Source: Chlorops oryzae
Taxonomy: Eukaryota > Arthropoda > Insecta > Diptera > Chloropidae
Length of the DNA stretch: 64,000 nt
Assembly (NCBI GenBank): GCA_020466095.1
Contig: CM035806.1
Coordinates: forward strand, 113,667,080 to 113,731,079
Direction: 5' to 3'
Below are positions 31,839 to 42,656 of the stretch, one piece after another. The position numbers and the translations under genes were made by a program. The notes beneath the pieces are model-generated. The model had not been told where the DNA came from, did no database searches, and saw nothing but the letters and a program-made list of their open reading frames with translations. Every line of letters starts with the position of its first letter. The first letter of the stretch is position 1.

Positions 31839-32006
31839 AAAATAGATAGCGCGACTCGTTTGTCTCGAAATATTTTTGGTATCAGTGCTCAGTTCATGAA
31901 AAGTGACGCGATTCAATCAAGAATACTTGGTATGGTAGAGCTAAAGGGTGTTGGAGCTAGTTCGTCAAGACAATTAGCAACGGAAATAATGAACACGCTA
32001 ACTATA
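31839..32006 (+). pseudogene. hAT-1 transposase fragment before the foldback
   Basis: Reads DSATRLSRNIFGISAQF and then GMVELKGVGASSSRQL, conserved in the hAT catalytic fold near the first catalytic Asp (IDSATR). Ends at the TA target of the foldback; the frame continues at 33665 with YEIKLCQVLSITSDNGAN. Confidence 0.8.
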
Positions 32007-33662
32007 CAGGGTGTTTCCCATAACGGTGTACATCCGAAGGGTGGTGATAGAGGGGGTCAAGACGAACCAAAAATCGTATGGGAGCGGGGGTCGCAAATGC
32101 ACCCTTGAGGAGTTATAGGGCCTTAAAGTTTTTTCGCACTAAGTCCAGAAAAACAATTCTCCCACGCTAGTGGCTTACTGTAGAAAAAAAATGTTATGCG
32201 GTTTGAAAGCCAATTGTACAGGCTTTTGGGCAAAATTGAATTGATGGTCAAAACTGCAGTTATTGTGTGAAAAATAAACGCTCAAAGTCAAAAATTCGGA
32301 AAAAATTTTCAATTATTTTACTTTGGGAGCCATTTTGGTATGGAAAAGGTCTAATTAACACATGCTTTTTTAATTTTTTTTTAAATCTTCGATCAATTTA
32401 CTTCAAATCTGTGATACATTTGTTATACCTTATGAGCGGTTTAACCTCAGGAAAAATAGGATTTAAAAACGAACTTGAACTTTTTTTAAAATCAATTTAA
32501 ATAATCTCAGCAAAAAATTACCAATTTCTCCAGTTAAAGTTCGTAAAATTTTAAACCAAAATTTGTCTTAAATACGAAATTGCTGGCTGGCCATTGTAAG
32601 CCAAAGATTGCTCTTTTAACCCTCTCAGCCCCGAATTTTAACCTTATGTCTAATACCATTATTTTCGACTCAAAACGAAAGGTGATGGTGAGTTGTTGAA
32701 CCAGGCGAAGCTTTGAGTTGTTTTGATCCATCATATTGGTGCTGAAATAAATTATCTCCAAACAGAAAAAGGCCTATAACTTTTTGAACAACCAACAAAA
32801 TTACAAAAATTTTATTTTTCCTCAATTTTTGTTATATTTGCGCTTCAAGTCTGCAAAAATGAATAGTAATCAAAATTATTTTTAATCAAAATAACCAATT
32901 ACTATAAAGTCATTACCTTTGAAAATATTCAAAATTTTAACTATTTTCTACATGTCCACACTCTACGGCAAACAAATTTGAAATAAAAGGATTCTCTTTG
33001 AAAAATTGTAAAGTATTCTTTTCTTAGACAATTAATCGACGGCACTTTATTAAAATCAAAAAGTTTTTCTGCATCACATAGGCGTAGCTGCAAAAAGAAC
33101 GAGGACGTTCGAATGTTGCTTATATGCAACATTGGGCACGAAAGGGTTAAGAATTTCATCACATAAAAAAAGTTCATGTTCGTTTTTAAATCCTATTTTT
33201 CCTGAGGTAAAACCGCTAATAAGGTATAACAAATGTACCACAGATTTGAAGTAAATTGATCGAAGATTTTAAAAAAAATTAAAAAAGCAAGTGTTAAATG
33301 GACCTTTTCCATACCAAAATGGCTCCCAAAGTAAAATAATTAAAATTTTTTTTTGAATTTTTGACTTTGAGCGTTTATTTTTCACACAATAACTGCAGTT
33401 TTGACCATCAATTCAATTTTGCCCAAAAGCCTGTACAATTGGCTTTCAAACCGCATAACATTTTTTTTTCTACAGTAAGCCACTAGCGTGGGAGAATTGG
33501 TTTTCTGGACTTAGTGCCAAAAAACTTTAAGGCCCTATAACTCCTCAGGGGTGCATTTGTGACCCCCCCCCCCCTCCCCCCCCATTACCATACCATTTTT
33601 GTTTCGTCTTGACCCCCTCTATCACCATCCTTCGGATGTACACCGTTATGGGAAACACCCTG
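32007..33662. mobile_element. Tc1/mariner-like foldback element in hAT-1
   Basis: Arms of about 490 bp (32007-32495 and 33170-33662) with ends CAGGGTGTTTCCCATAACGG inverted, flanked by TA on both sides (32005-32006, 33663-33664). Excision with a single TA rejoins ACT-ATA-TAT-GAA in the hAT-1 frame, which confirms both the boundary and a 2-bp duplication. Contains a piggyBac-like MITE in its loop. Non-coding. Confidence 0.9.
32620..33146. mobile_element. piggyBac-like MITE in the foldback loop
   Basis: Flanked by TTAA on both sides (32616-32619, 33147-33150). Ends CCCTCTCAGCCCC and GGGCACGAAAGGG are imperfect inverted repeats starting CCCT, a piggyBac feature. It is 527 bp and carries no transposase. 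Confidence 0.65.
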
Positions 33663-33664
33663 TA

Positions 33665-33889
33665 TATGAAATAAAGTTATGTCAAGTGTTATCCATCACG
33701 TCGGACAATGGAGCGAATATGATAAAAACGACAAAAATATTGTCGCATTGCAGTTTTTTGAAAGACGGCAATGGAGACTCCGAGGCACAAGATGGAAATG
33801 AACTATATATGCGCGGCACATACAGCGCAGCTTTGTGCGTAAGATGTTACACGGAATTCGGAAATAAAGCACTTTTTGCTCAATTGTAG
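33665..33889 (+). pseudogene. hAT-1 transposase catalytic-domain fragment
   Basis: Contains VLSITSDNGANMIKTTKIL, the second catalytic Asp motif (DNGAN) of hAT enzymes, and a remnant of the insertion-domain start. A TAG stop at 33887-33889 interrupts it; the same region continues with QLDCPTRWGSTYNM, the conserved CPTRW motif, at about 33965-34010. Confidence 0.8.
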
Positions 33890-34092
33890 AAATATAGTTT
33901 AGTTTATTAAAAAGGCATGCAATGGGTTCAGAAAATATTCGAATTAAAAAATTTTGCAGTGCCGCAGCTTGATTGTCCTACCAGATGGGGATCAACCTAC
34001 AACATGGTAATGTCGTTAAAAAATGCTAAAGATGTTCTATCGAAAATTGAACCAATAAAAAATAAGTCTAACATATAGACGAGAAATTTGAG

Positions 34093-34725
34093 ATGAGCGA
34101 CAGTTTCTGGGACTTTCTTGAAGCATATTGTTTGGTTTTTGAGCCTCTTCAGCGAACGATTGTGAAATTTCAAGAAGAGCAATTGCATTATGGAAATTTT
34201 TACGCTGAGTGGCTCAAGTGCAAGATATGCACTGAAATGTTAAAGGCGGTGGAAAAACCATACGTTGCAGAGATTTCGGAAAAAATTTTATCCATCATGC
34301 AGATCAGAACAGAAAAACTCCTCAGAAACGAAATTTTAGTCGCATGCCTGTATCCGGACCCTCGTTTTAACCACACATTGACTTCTGTCCAAAAGCATAG
34401 TGCAGCTGGTTATCTTAGAAATCTTTATGAAAAAATAAAAAGTTTAAATTTACATTTAAACGAAAATGATGATTTGTCATCCCCATCTTCATCCCAGAAA
34501 AATATTGCATTTTCAAACAAGGCAGATGAATATCTTCAAAAATATTTAAGTCAAGGCTTTTCGCCGTTAAATAACGCAAATTACAATATTTATTCGAAAA
34601 TTGAAAACCTTCAATTGCCGTTTACACGCGCAGATGCTGATGTTATGTTTTGGAGAGATAAGCAGCACAGCGAGCCAGAGCTTTATGCTTAAAGCAATAT
34701 CTGCTTTGCAGTTCCGCCAACTCAG
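34093..34725 (+). pseudogene. hAT-1 transposase insertion domain, with stop
   Basis: Reads SDSFWDFLEAYCLVFEPLQ, then a LVACLYPDPRFNH segment typical of hAT insertion domains. The frame hits TAA at 34690-34692 but goes on in the same frame to FAVPPTQ, where a consensus donor begins an intron. Several other stops upstream confirm a pseudogene. Confidence 0.8.
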
Positions 34726-34793
34726 GTAGTGTATAAAATGTAATAGATGTTAATTAGTAAAATTAACTTAACATTGCTTTATCCTTATTTCAG
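34726..34793 (+). other. 68-bp intron in hAT-1
   Basis: CAG|GTAGTG donor and TTATTTCAG|GTG acceptor; splicing joins PPTQ to VTIKRAFSALKLIL, the hAT dimerisation motif, in frame. The related hAT-2 pseudogene has no intron at this site. Confidence 0.7.
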
Positions 34794-34968
34794 GTGACTA
34801 TAAAGCGCGCTTTTTCTGCGCTCAAACTTATTTTGTCTGATAACCTGAGCCGCATTAGAAAATATTTTGTTGGTAAAATTTAATGCTGCGTTTTTAGACG
34901 AAGCAATTGAAGCTTTGCCTTTGTTTGAAGGGGATGATGCAGAATCCGATACACCAAACACCTGCTAG
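34794..34968 (+). pseudogene. hAT-1 transposase C-terminal dimerisation segment
   Basis: Encodes KRAFSALKLILSDN, the conserved hAT C-terminal dimerisation motif, then after a frameshift LPLFEGDDAESDTPNTC and a TAG at 34966-34968. Confidence 0.75.
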
Positions 34969-35417
34969 CTATGCCCTTTTTCATATCTAATTTTTTTTTT
35001 CCTGCGAAGCTATACTTATATTCACTTTTACAAATATTAAATTTTAATAAACAATAAAAAAAATTTCATTGAATTCAGTGGTAGATTTTTAAAAAATAAT
35101 AGCGGAATTCATGTAGAAACTCTAGTGTGCGCTTAAAAGAATAAAGTTGTTTATGTTATAAGCTTGGTGCACTAGCCAGTTGGCTCCACACTTCATTTGG
35201 GCTGATTGTCCTTGTTGATGTAATCTAAATTAGTTTCATGAAACAGGCTATCAGAAGCACCATGAGACGATTAGTTATTTTATTCATCATATTTTGAAAC
35301 ATCTCAAATAAAATTAGGTTACTTTGATTTCCGAAAAGCAAAGCTTAAATAATTTTTCTAAAGATTCACAGAAAAATACTAGAATGAGCAAAATACTGAA
35401 GCAACATTCAATGAACT
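34969..35417. other. Unassigned interval downstream of hAT-1
   Basis: AT-rich sequence, presumably including the hAT-1 3' UTR and right end, which I could not delimit. No gene is supported. Confidence 0.45.
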
Positions 35418-35775
35418 GAACAAAGAAACTAACTTTAAACAAGTTGAGTTGTGTCATATGACACCAGATAAGAACGAAGTTCATTATGGTATTTATAAAT
35501 GTTAGTACAGTGCACTACGGATAAATGCAACACGAATAAATGCAAAAACCTCATAAGTGCAAGGTGCTTTGAAGCCTTTTTTATGCGTTCTCATCGAAAT
35601 ATGCACGGTTTTATGCAAAGAATGCATAAGTGCACTAGAATTCGAGCAAAAAACGTGTTGCATTTATCCGTACTCTACTGTAAATATAATTTGCAGCAAG
35701 GTTTTTCGCAAAAACCAATTGTTTTTATTAATAGAAAAATATATTTAGGTATACAAGACCGCCATAAAATCAAAT
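35418..35775 (+). repeat. Third copy of the palindrome-core repeat, with a MITE
   Basis: AAACAAGTTGAGTTGTGTCA and TTCGCAAAA...CAATTGTTTTTATTAAT match the inner ends of the 38.8-49.8 kb palindrome arms (42239-42375). This copy is diverged, interrupted by a 173-bp MITE and ended by a family B fragment. Confidence 0.75.
35508..35680. mobile_element. 173-bp Tc1-like MITE
   Basis: Ends CAGTGCACTACGGATAAATG and CAGTAGAGTACGGATAAATG inverted, flanked by TA (35506-35507, 35681-35682). The interior repeats words such as ATAAATGCA and ATAAGTGCA, so the element is nearly all short inverted or repeated TGCA words. It has no coding capacity; an open frame across it is an artefact. Confidence 0.75.
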
Positions 35776-35870
35776 TTTTATACCCGACACACTCTGTGTC
35801 GAGGGTATATAGCGTTTGTGTGGTTGTGTGTAACACCCAGAACCAGTCGAGCTAGACCATACAAAATATA
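35776..35870 (+). mobile_element. Helentron-like family B, 5' fragment (B4)
   Basis: Starts TTTTATACCCGACACACTC and stops at ATACAAAATATA where a foldback is inserted; only TATAGAAA follows on the other side before an inverted family B fragment begins. Confidence 0.8.
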
Positions 35871-36880
35871 TGGGGCATTCACGTCAAGTGTACCCGCTCA
35901 AAAAAGTTTATACCTGGGATTTCGATGAAACTTGATGAAAATGTTGCGCTATGAGAGTACATGAATTATGCAAAAGGAGGAGGGGAAATATTGACCGGGT
36001 GCCTAGATACAGGGTGTTAAACTTTCGGTCCTTTTTGTATTCAAAAAATTCTACGTCTCGCAAATGAACAAAATGTGATAAAAGATTTTTATAGATTTTT
36101 GTCTGCTCTTTCCGAAAAAAAATATTACAATTCCCAGAAATTATTATTGATGCACAAAAAAACGGTTTTTATTTTTATAAGCAATTTTTCGCCAAATGCG
36201 ACATTTTTAATATTTTTTAAAATAATTTTAAAGGAAAGCTGAACTTTTTTGCTTTAAAATGACATCTTAAACAGGATGGGATCTCCAAAACTAACGACTC
36301 AATGGAGGTGTAGAACCCAGCGCGACCCACGCGCCAAGCACGCAGAAGCCGCTATTCAGCTTAATCAACTTGAGAAGTTCAGCAGCCACAGCGGCTTCTG
36401 CGTCCTTGGCGCGTGGGTCGCGCTGGGTTCTACACCTCCATTGAGTCGTTCGTTTTGGAGATTCCATCCTGTTTAAGATGTCATTTTATAGAAAAAAATC
36501 TCAGCTTTCGTTTAAAATTATTTTAAAAAATATTAAAAATGTCGCATTCGGCGAAAAATTGCTTATAAAAATAAAAACCGTTTTGTTGTGCCTCAATAAT
36601 AATTTCTGGGAATTGTAATATTTTTTTCGGAAAGAGCAGACAAAAATCTATAAAAATCTTTTATCACATTTTGTTCATTTGCTAATTTGCGAGACGTAGA
36701 ATTTTTTGAATACAAAAAGGACCGAAAGTTTAACACCCTGTATCTAGGCACCCGGTCAATATTTCCCCTCCTCCTTTTGCACAATTCATGTACTCTCATA
36801 GCGCAACATTTCCACCAAGTTTCATCGAAATCCCAGGTATGAATTTTTTTGAGCGGGTATACTTGACGTGAAATGCCCCA
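35871..36880. mobile_element. Foldback element with ~490-bp arms and a GC-rich central hairpin
   Basis: Ends TGGGGCATTCACGTCAAGTG and TGGGGCATTTCACGTCAAGT inverted, flanked by TATA on both sides. The arms run almost to the centre. The inner arms carry a GC-rich block (GGTTCTACACCTCCATTGAG; GCGCGACCCACGCGCCAAG) around a ~40-bp loop near 36355-36400. Non-coding. Confidence 0.88.
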
Positions 36881-36889
36881 TATATAGAA

Positions 36890-37066
36890 ACAAGTAAGGG
36901 TGTTATAGTCCGGAAAGCCTGACAATAGAATACCCGACACAGACACACATGTTCACATAATTTTTAATATCAAGAGGTGTTTAAGGCCATAAGGGGCCGC
37001 ATATGCCGACTTTCGTTGAATTTCTTTATGAAAACCGCCCTTTTGCCACGCCCACTTTTCCAATTT
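36890..37066 (-). mobile_element. Helentron-like family B, 3' fragment (B5)
   Basis: ACAAGTAAGGGTGTTATAGT then the GTC.GG hairpin and AATACCCGACACAGACACAC; the copy is lost after CACTTTTCCAATTTTTTGG, leaving only the element's 3' ~180 bp. Confidence 0.82.
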
Positions 37067-37513
37067 TTTGGTTTTTTATTTTTTAACTTTTTCCTATAAA
37101 AGTCAAATAATAATCATTATTTTTCACGTTTTATTTTCTCAGTCAAAAATTGATTTGATTAAAATTTTTTCGAGCAAAAAATAATCGTTTTTCTGTGATC
37201 GTGTTTTTTTTTTCGAGCAAGAATATCAGTCAAAACCAATTTTCTCGAAAAGCACTTCTCCAATTTAACTTATTTTAACCCTATCCGAATAGGTGATCAA
37301 GGATTACCAACATACTTATTTTCGAATGGGTCTTATCATGCAAAATTTGCCAAAAAAAAAATTTTTGGGTTAAATTTCTAAGAAAACTTTTGCGTCTGGA
37401 TATAGTAGCACGCGATATGCATAGTTATCAATGCTTTTGTAGTGCATAGTTATTAGAAAAAGTCAGAAGTCAATTGTTGCACTGTGCAGTGTACCAAAAA
37501 TGTAAATAAATTT
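37067..37513. other. Unassigned AT-rich interval downstream of hAT-2
   Basis: T-rich sequence with TTTTTTCGAGCAA repeated at about 37166 and 37210. Probably hAT-2 3' UTR. No gene is seen. Confidence 0.4.
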
Positions 37514-37888
37514 TTATTGATGTTCAAAATCATAATTAACTTTTAACAAGCAAATCGTTTCAAGTTTTTCCTCTGTCAAATTGTACCTTAGGTCCATCAA
37601 TATCAGCTTTAGCGCTGAAAAAGCTCTCTCTACCGTTACTTGAGTGGCAGGAACAGCGTGTAAAATTAGGGCGAGCCTTCGTAGCCACGGGAAGTTATAT
37701 TTTTTAGTCTCCCAGTATTGCAAAAGATCTTCGTCGACATCGATACGTTTCCCCTTATAAGTTTCTATTTCATAGAAGGCCTTTCGCAAGCTCTGGTTAC
37801 ATCCAATGTCGTCCTCATCGGATGATGAGGTCTCCACCTCGAGATCTTTTAAACATGTCCTTAGCAGCGAGGAAGAAGTACTTGGCAA
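37514..37888 (-). pseudogene. hAT-2 transposase C-terminal segment
   Basis: Contains LRRLALILHAVPATQVTVERAFSALKLIL (about 37590-37680), the hAT dimerisation motif, uninterrupted by the intron found in hAT-1. Terminates naturally at TGA/TAA near 37514. It belongs to the same hAT group as hAT-1 but is clearly diverged. Upstream coding continues toward 38770 with breaks. Confidence 0.83.
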
Positions 37889-38770
37889 AGAGGATTCGTT
37901 TAAAAGCCTTGGACTATCCTCAAAAGACCGCGATAAAGAAATATTACATATATCTAAACTCTAAATAAAAAAAGAAATAAAAAATATTTCCAACAATTCG
38001 TACAGATTTCAAATATTCAACCCGCTTAACGATGTCCTTTAAATGGTTTTTTGCGATCGATTTTTTCCCTTGAAAGAATACGCTTGAACCGAGGGTCCAA
38101 AAATAACGCAGCCGTCACCGTTTCGTTTTCAAAAAGTTTGACCTGTATTAACTCCACGCACTTCAACAGCTTGTTGCTCAGCTGACTACTCTGGTTTTTT
38201 AACTGGACGGTCATTTCAAGCCAATTTCTGTAAAAATCTCCCAGCAGTAACTGACATCCTTGTAGTTTTAATGTCAATGAAAAAAAAGGGGAAAGTACTG
38301 ACACAACGTCTTCAATTATTGTCCACTCATTAGAATTTAAAATATCAGAAGCCGAGGTATTGCTGGAAAATTACTTTAGTTCCAAAAGTATTGCTAACAT
38401 TTTGTAGGTAGAGCTCCAACGAGTTGGTACGTCCAATTGAGGCTTTCGTAGCCCTAAATGAAATGTTTTGTATCTAAAAAGAAGAAAATTTTGTGATGGC
38501 ATTCAAAACGTTTCTCTTAACATACCGAAATGCCGGAGTTCTCAAAAGCTTAACAGCGGAACGAGCGGTGCACATTAAGTCGGTTCAGTTCTCCTAAAAA
38601 GTCTTTCACAAAGCTATACCTGACATGGCTTGTTAAAGTTTTTGCAAAATCTTCGTAGTCGCTGTCGCCATCTCCTTCGTCGTCTGTGTTTTGTGTCGTG
38701 GACAAAAGCTCGACAGCTTTTAATAAATTGCGTCCATTGTCGGTAGTAACTGAATAAACTTGATTTATCC
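37889..38770 (-). pseudogene. hAT-2 transposase middle region, broken
   Basis: Minus-strand segments in order: QVYSVTTDNGRNLLKAVELL (near 38690-38765), a region leading to a 52-bp intron (38525-38474, GTATGT...TTTTTAG), QLDVPTRWSSTYKML (near 38390-38440), and TALFLDPRFKRIL (near 38060-38110) in the frame 38026-38304. Stops and small shifts separate them. The N-terminus is missing because another element (hAT-3) begins at 38770. Confidence 0.75.
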
Positions 38771-38811
38771 AGGGGCGGATCCATAGCCATCCGTTGGAGG
38801 GGGAAATTAAT
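38771..38811 (-). mobile_element. Terminal end of hAT-3 (GGGGCGGATCCA terminus)
   Basis: CAGGGGCGGATCCATAGCC, a terminus typical of one hAT group, cuts hAT-2 at this point. It lies outside the palindrome arm and has no mirror copy beyond 49832, so it fits the 3' end of the hAT whose C-terminus lies at 49909-50178. Confidence 0.5.
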
Positions 38812-39645
38812 TTTTTTTTAGAACGAAGTTCTTTATGAAACGATAGCGACAGGGGACCTAGTCGAGAAAAAGTTAAAAACCGCTATAAAATCCGTGTTAC
38901 CTAAATTGAAGTTCGCAAGAAAGGGTATAATAACCTTTGCAAAAAGAAAGAAATATACATATATTTACGTAAAATGACTTCCTGATGCGGCCGAGATATT
39001 ATACTTTTTTAGGCGACACTTATTTCCGACGATATCCCGAAAAAACAATTAATTATTAAATTCAGAAACTACACAGACACATACAAGCATAAATGCATTC
39101 AAACAAAACAAAACAAAACAATATGTGGTGCTGCCAGACTGAACGTTTTCAGAATAACTCCGATTAGTAGGTTTTTGCAAATATATAATGGCATTTTAGG
39201 TAGCTTATAATTTTTTTGCGCTATCAAAGTATACGTCAATTCGTACGTAATTAAAACATATTTAAAATCATCTTCTGTACTCCGGGGGCTGCGGATGTAA
39301 TATCAGTGTGAAAAATATCGATACTTTAAAACATCTTTATGTATGAAAATTCGCATTTTCGAGACTATCTCATTTGCGATGGAAAACCCTTTACACGTAT
39401 GCTTTTTCAGTTCCATTATATTCTGCTTATCTAACTTAGCCCTTTGAGGGCTCAACGATGTTAAAGTAAATTGAAAGGAAGTAACGAGCTCACTACTTTG
39501 AAGAAAGGAAATCAGAGTTGAAATTTCGATGACAGGTCGACAGAAATATGGGAAATGTGTGACTTAAATGCAACCCTGTGAGTCCGATTACTTGTAATAA
39601 GCGTATGCGTTCAAGTAGCGAAAGTAAGTCAAAGTACTTATTTGT

Positions 39646-40262
39646 TTTTATACCCAGCGTAAGCAGGGTATCTTGTAACAGCCAGAATTACGCTCAGTAG
39701 ATATAGACATATATATATATATTCTTGATCAGGATCAAAAATTGAATCGATTTAGACATGTCCGTCTGTTCGTCCGTGTCCGGATCTCCTCCGAAACGGC
39801 TGGACCAATCAAGTCGAAATGTGGCACACAGGTATATCGGGGTCCGAGTATGATTCTAACTAAAAATGGAAGACATCCGCTCACTGCCACGCCCACAAAT
39901 GAATTTAATGTGTTTTCAGTAAAATGCTTAAAACTTGCGAACCACTCAACACATTTCATTGATATTTGGTGTACTGGTAAACTACGAAAAGGGACATATC
40001 CTGGGAAAAAATGGACGCCGTCCTCCTCGAGCCACGCCCACAAATAAGGGTTTATGGTAACTTATGAAGTAAAAGGCGTAGAAGCTTCAAATTCGCAACA
40101 TAGGTTGACCAAGGTGAACGATAGGTGCAGGAAAAAAAAGTTATGTAGCCCGCCCAATGCCGCGCCCACAAATGGAGATTTTTCGTACCATAGTGCGCTA
40201 ATAATGTCGGGACGCTGAGTATTTCAAGGTCGCGCTTGGCCGACTTTAGCTTTCCTACTTGG
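39646..40262 (+). mobile_element. Helentron-like element family A, copy 5 (left arm)
   Basis: Short copy with one 127-bp-type unit and only two or three GTCY units: TTTTTATACCCAGCGTAAGC start, and a hairpin-like AAGTCGCGC...GCCGACTT followed by AGCTTTCCTACTTGG at the end. Confidence 0.85.
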
Positions 40263-40710
40263 TTCCATATGTGTTTGGTATTGGAAATTTACTTGCAGCT
40301 TTAGAGCGTAGAGCCCTTTAGCTCCCATGTAAGTTACATACCTGCACAAAAATATTCTACGGCAGCACTTTTGTCTGTATTTGTATGAAAATTTCTCTTT
40401 TAGCTGCATTCAACTTAGGTGCACATTCGCTTTAACAGTATCCTGTTTTTAGTTTTTGAAATAAAATTTCATGGTAAAATGTTCCTTTAACAGCCCTGTT
40501 GAAAATTTATCTTTTGAATTTCAAACGCTTTCCTATCGACCTAAAATGCCTTTGCTTTATTAGAATTTTTCTAAAAATGTTGATACAAAATTAATAAACC
40601 TGGTTTAAGCTCTCATAGCAACTATCATTTGAAAGTTTAAACCATCAAAAAGTTTAAGCTAGGTTGAACCCGATAAACCTCAATTTTTTTTTCATTTCAT
40701 TTTACTGCAT

Positions 40711-40851
40711 TTTTATACCCGACACACTCTGTGTCGAGGGTATATTGCGTTTGTTGGGTTGTGTGTAACACCCAGAACCAGTCGAGATAGACTATACAAA
40801 ATGTATATAGAAATGATCAGCGTCACCAGGAGATTCGATTTAGACATGTCC

Positions 40852-40901
<50 letters not shown>

Positions 40902-41602
40902 CTGTATACAGTTATCTTATCGAAGGAGTTGAGCTATCTTGACAAAATTTTGTATGCGTGCTCACGGGGACATGAGTAAGACTAAGTTCGAGAATGGACC
41001 CGATCGGACCATTTTTAGGAGTACCTCCAGTACTAGGATCTGTTACGAAAATCACAAAAACTGCTCTTAAATCGGAGTTTTTCAAGATATTTTGATGAAA
41101 TTTGGCATTTGAACATATTTTAGGCCAATTAATGTGATTTACAAAAATCAGAAAAATGGGCGTGGCAGAAGGGCGTTTTTCGAAAATTGTCTCCTACTCC
41201 CGAAACGCCTATAGGACTTGAACGAAAATTGCCACTTATACTTCCTTTGTTACCATAAAAATCCTGCCCAAAAATTTTCTGGATTGATTCATTATTAAGG
41301 GTACCTCCAGTACTAGGGTCTGTCACAAAAATTCGAAAACTGCCCCAAAATCTGACTTTTTCCAAATATTTCAATGAAACTTAGAATTTGCGCGTATATT
41401 TATGCCTCCGATTAGAATTCCGAAAAATTGGAAAAGTGGGCGTGGCAAAGGGGCGGTTTGCATAAAGAAATTTAAAAAAAATGCGGTATATGGGGCCCCT
41501 ATGGCCTTAAACAACTCCTGATATTAAAAATTATTTGAATATGTGTGTCTGTGTCGGGTATTCTATTGTCAGGCTTGCCTGACTATAACACCCTTACTTG
41601 TT
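40711..41602 (+). mobile_element. Helentron-like element family B, copy B6 (left arm)
   Basis: Complete copy: TTTTATACCCGACACACTC start, GTCT/GTCC tract 40848-40910, and a terminal hairpin GTCAGGC-TT-GCCTGAC plus CCCTTACTTGTT. Confidence 0.9.
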
Positions 41603-42018
41603 TTATTTCTACTCAGTTATGAAAGAATCTTCCTTTTATTACAAAAGTTAAATATGTTTTTTGTTAATAAAAATAATATTTGGACGGCGTTCTTTTAGGA
41701 ATTCAAGTGTTGTTAAAGACATTCTGATATGTTACTCAAAAATACAGCAAAAAATTTCGGGTAGGTGCGTTTTTCGCGTAAGTGCATAAAATTGTCTGGA
41801 AAATAATTGAATGCAGCTAAGCAGAATATACTGTATCGCATTTTCGCTTGTGAAAAACAGTTGAAAACAACAAACAGCCGCCTTGTATACATATATTTTT
41901 CGATTAATAAAAACAATTGAGTTTTGCGAAAAACCTTGCTGCGAATTACTAACATTTATAAATACCATAATGAACTTCGTTCTTGTCTGGTGTCCTATGA
42001 CACAACTCAACTTGTTTT

Positions 42019-42238
42019 TTTCTAAACTGTCTAAAATTGGTATATTAAATATACGTAACAAAATGTTTGTTTTTTCTTTTTAAATAAGAAATTATTTAAA
42101 AAATTTTTTTTTATTAAATAAGTTTTTTTTTATTTGTAGGTTTTTGTCGTTTTTATTTTTTCAAAATCCATTGCTTATCTTCTTATAAAATATATGTATA
42201 GTGCATTCTTTCTAAAATAAGGATTGAACATTTTAATT
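42019..42238. other. Palindrome centre (unpaired spacer)
   Basis: About 220 bp of T-rich sequence not repeated in either arm, with TATGTATAGTGCATTC near its right side. Nothing coding. Confidence 0.8.
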
Positions 42239-42656
42239 AAAAACAAGTTGAGTTGTGTCATAGGACACCAGACAAGAACGAAGTTCATTATGGTATTTAT
42301 AAATGTTAGTAATTTGCAGCAAGGTTTTTCGCAAAACTCAATTGTTTTTATTAATCGAAAAATATATGTATACAAGGCGGCTGTTTGTTGTTTTCAACTG
42401 TTTTTCACAAGCGAAAATGCGATACAGTATATTCTGCTTAGCTGCATTCAATTATTTTCCAGACAATTTTATGCACTTACGCGAAAAACGCACCTACCCG
42501 AAATTTTTTGCTGTATTTTTGAGTAACATATCAGAATGTCTTTAACAACACTTGAATTCCTAAAAGAACGCCGTCCAAATATTATTTTTATTAACAAAAA
42601 ACATATTTAACTTTTGTAATAAAAGGAAGATTCTTTCATAACTGAGTAGAAATAAA

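Larger units (their letters stand above)
21278..34968 (+). mobile_element. hAT-1 element body, a nest of four later insertions
   Basis: Fragments of a single hAT transposase lie in order and on one strand at 21278-21660, 29089-29142, 30928-30959, 31839-32006, 33665-33889, 33890-34725 and 34794-34968. Between them lie a P-like transposon, Helentron-like B1 (with B2 inside), Helentron-like B3 and a Tc1-like foldback. Excising the P-like element and the foldback, each with one target copy, restores the frame exactly. The element's own TIRs were not identified. Confidence 0.85.
38812..42018 (+). repeat. Left arm of a 3.2-kb palindrome
   Basis: Reverse complement of 42239-43795 plus 48194-49832 with only rare differences (for example GTTCGTCC at 39770 versus GTCCGTCC on the other arm). 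It contains a complete family A copy (39646-40262) and a complete family B copy (40711-41602), both mirrored in the other arm. Apparent frames in this arm are translations of these repeats. Confidence 0.93.

Noticed and set aside
29451..31916. Frames rich in SVCPSVRLSVCPSV on several strands
   Set aside because: These are (GTCY)n microsatellite translations inside Helentron-like elements.
35499..35855. 118-residue frame across the 173-bp MITE
   Set aside because: Runs through an inverted-repeat MITE and into a family B terminus; artefact of insertion.
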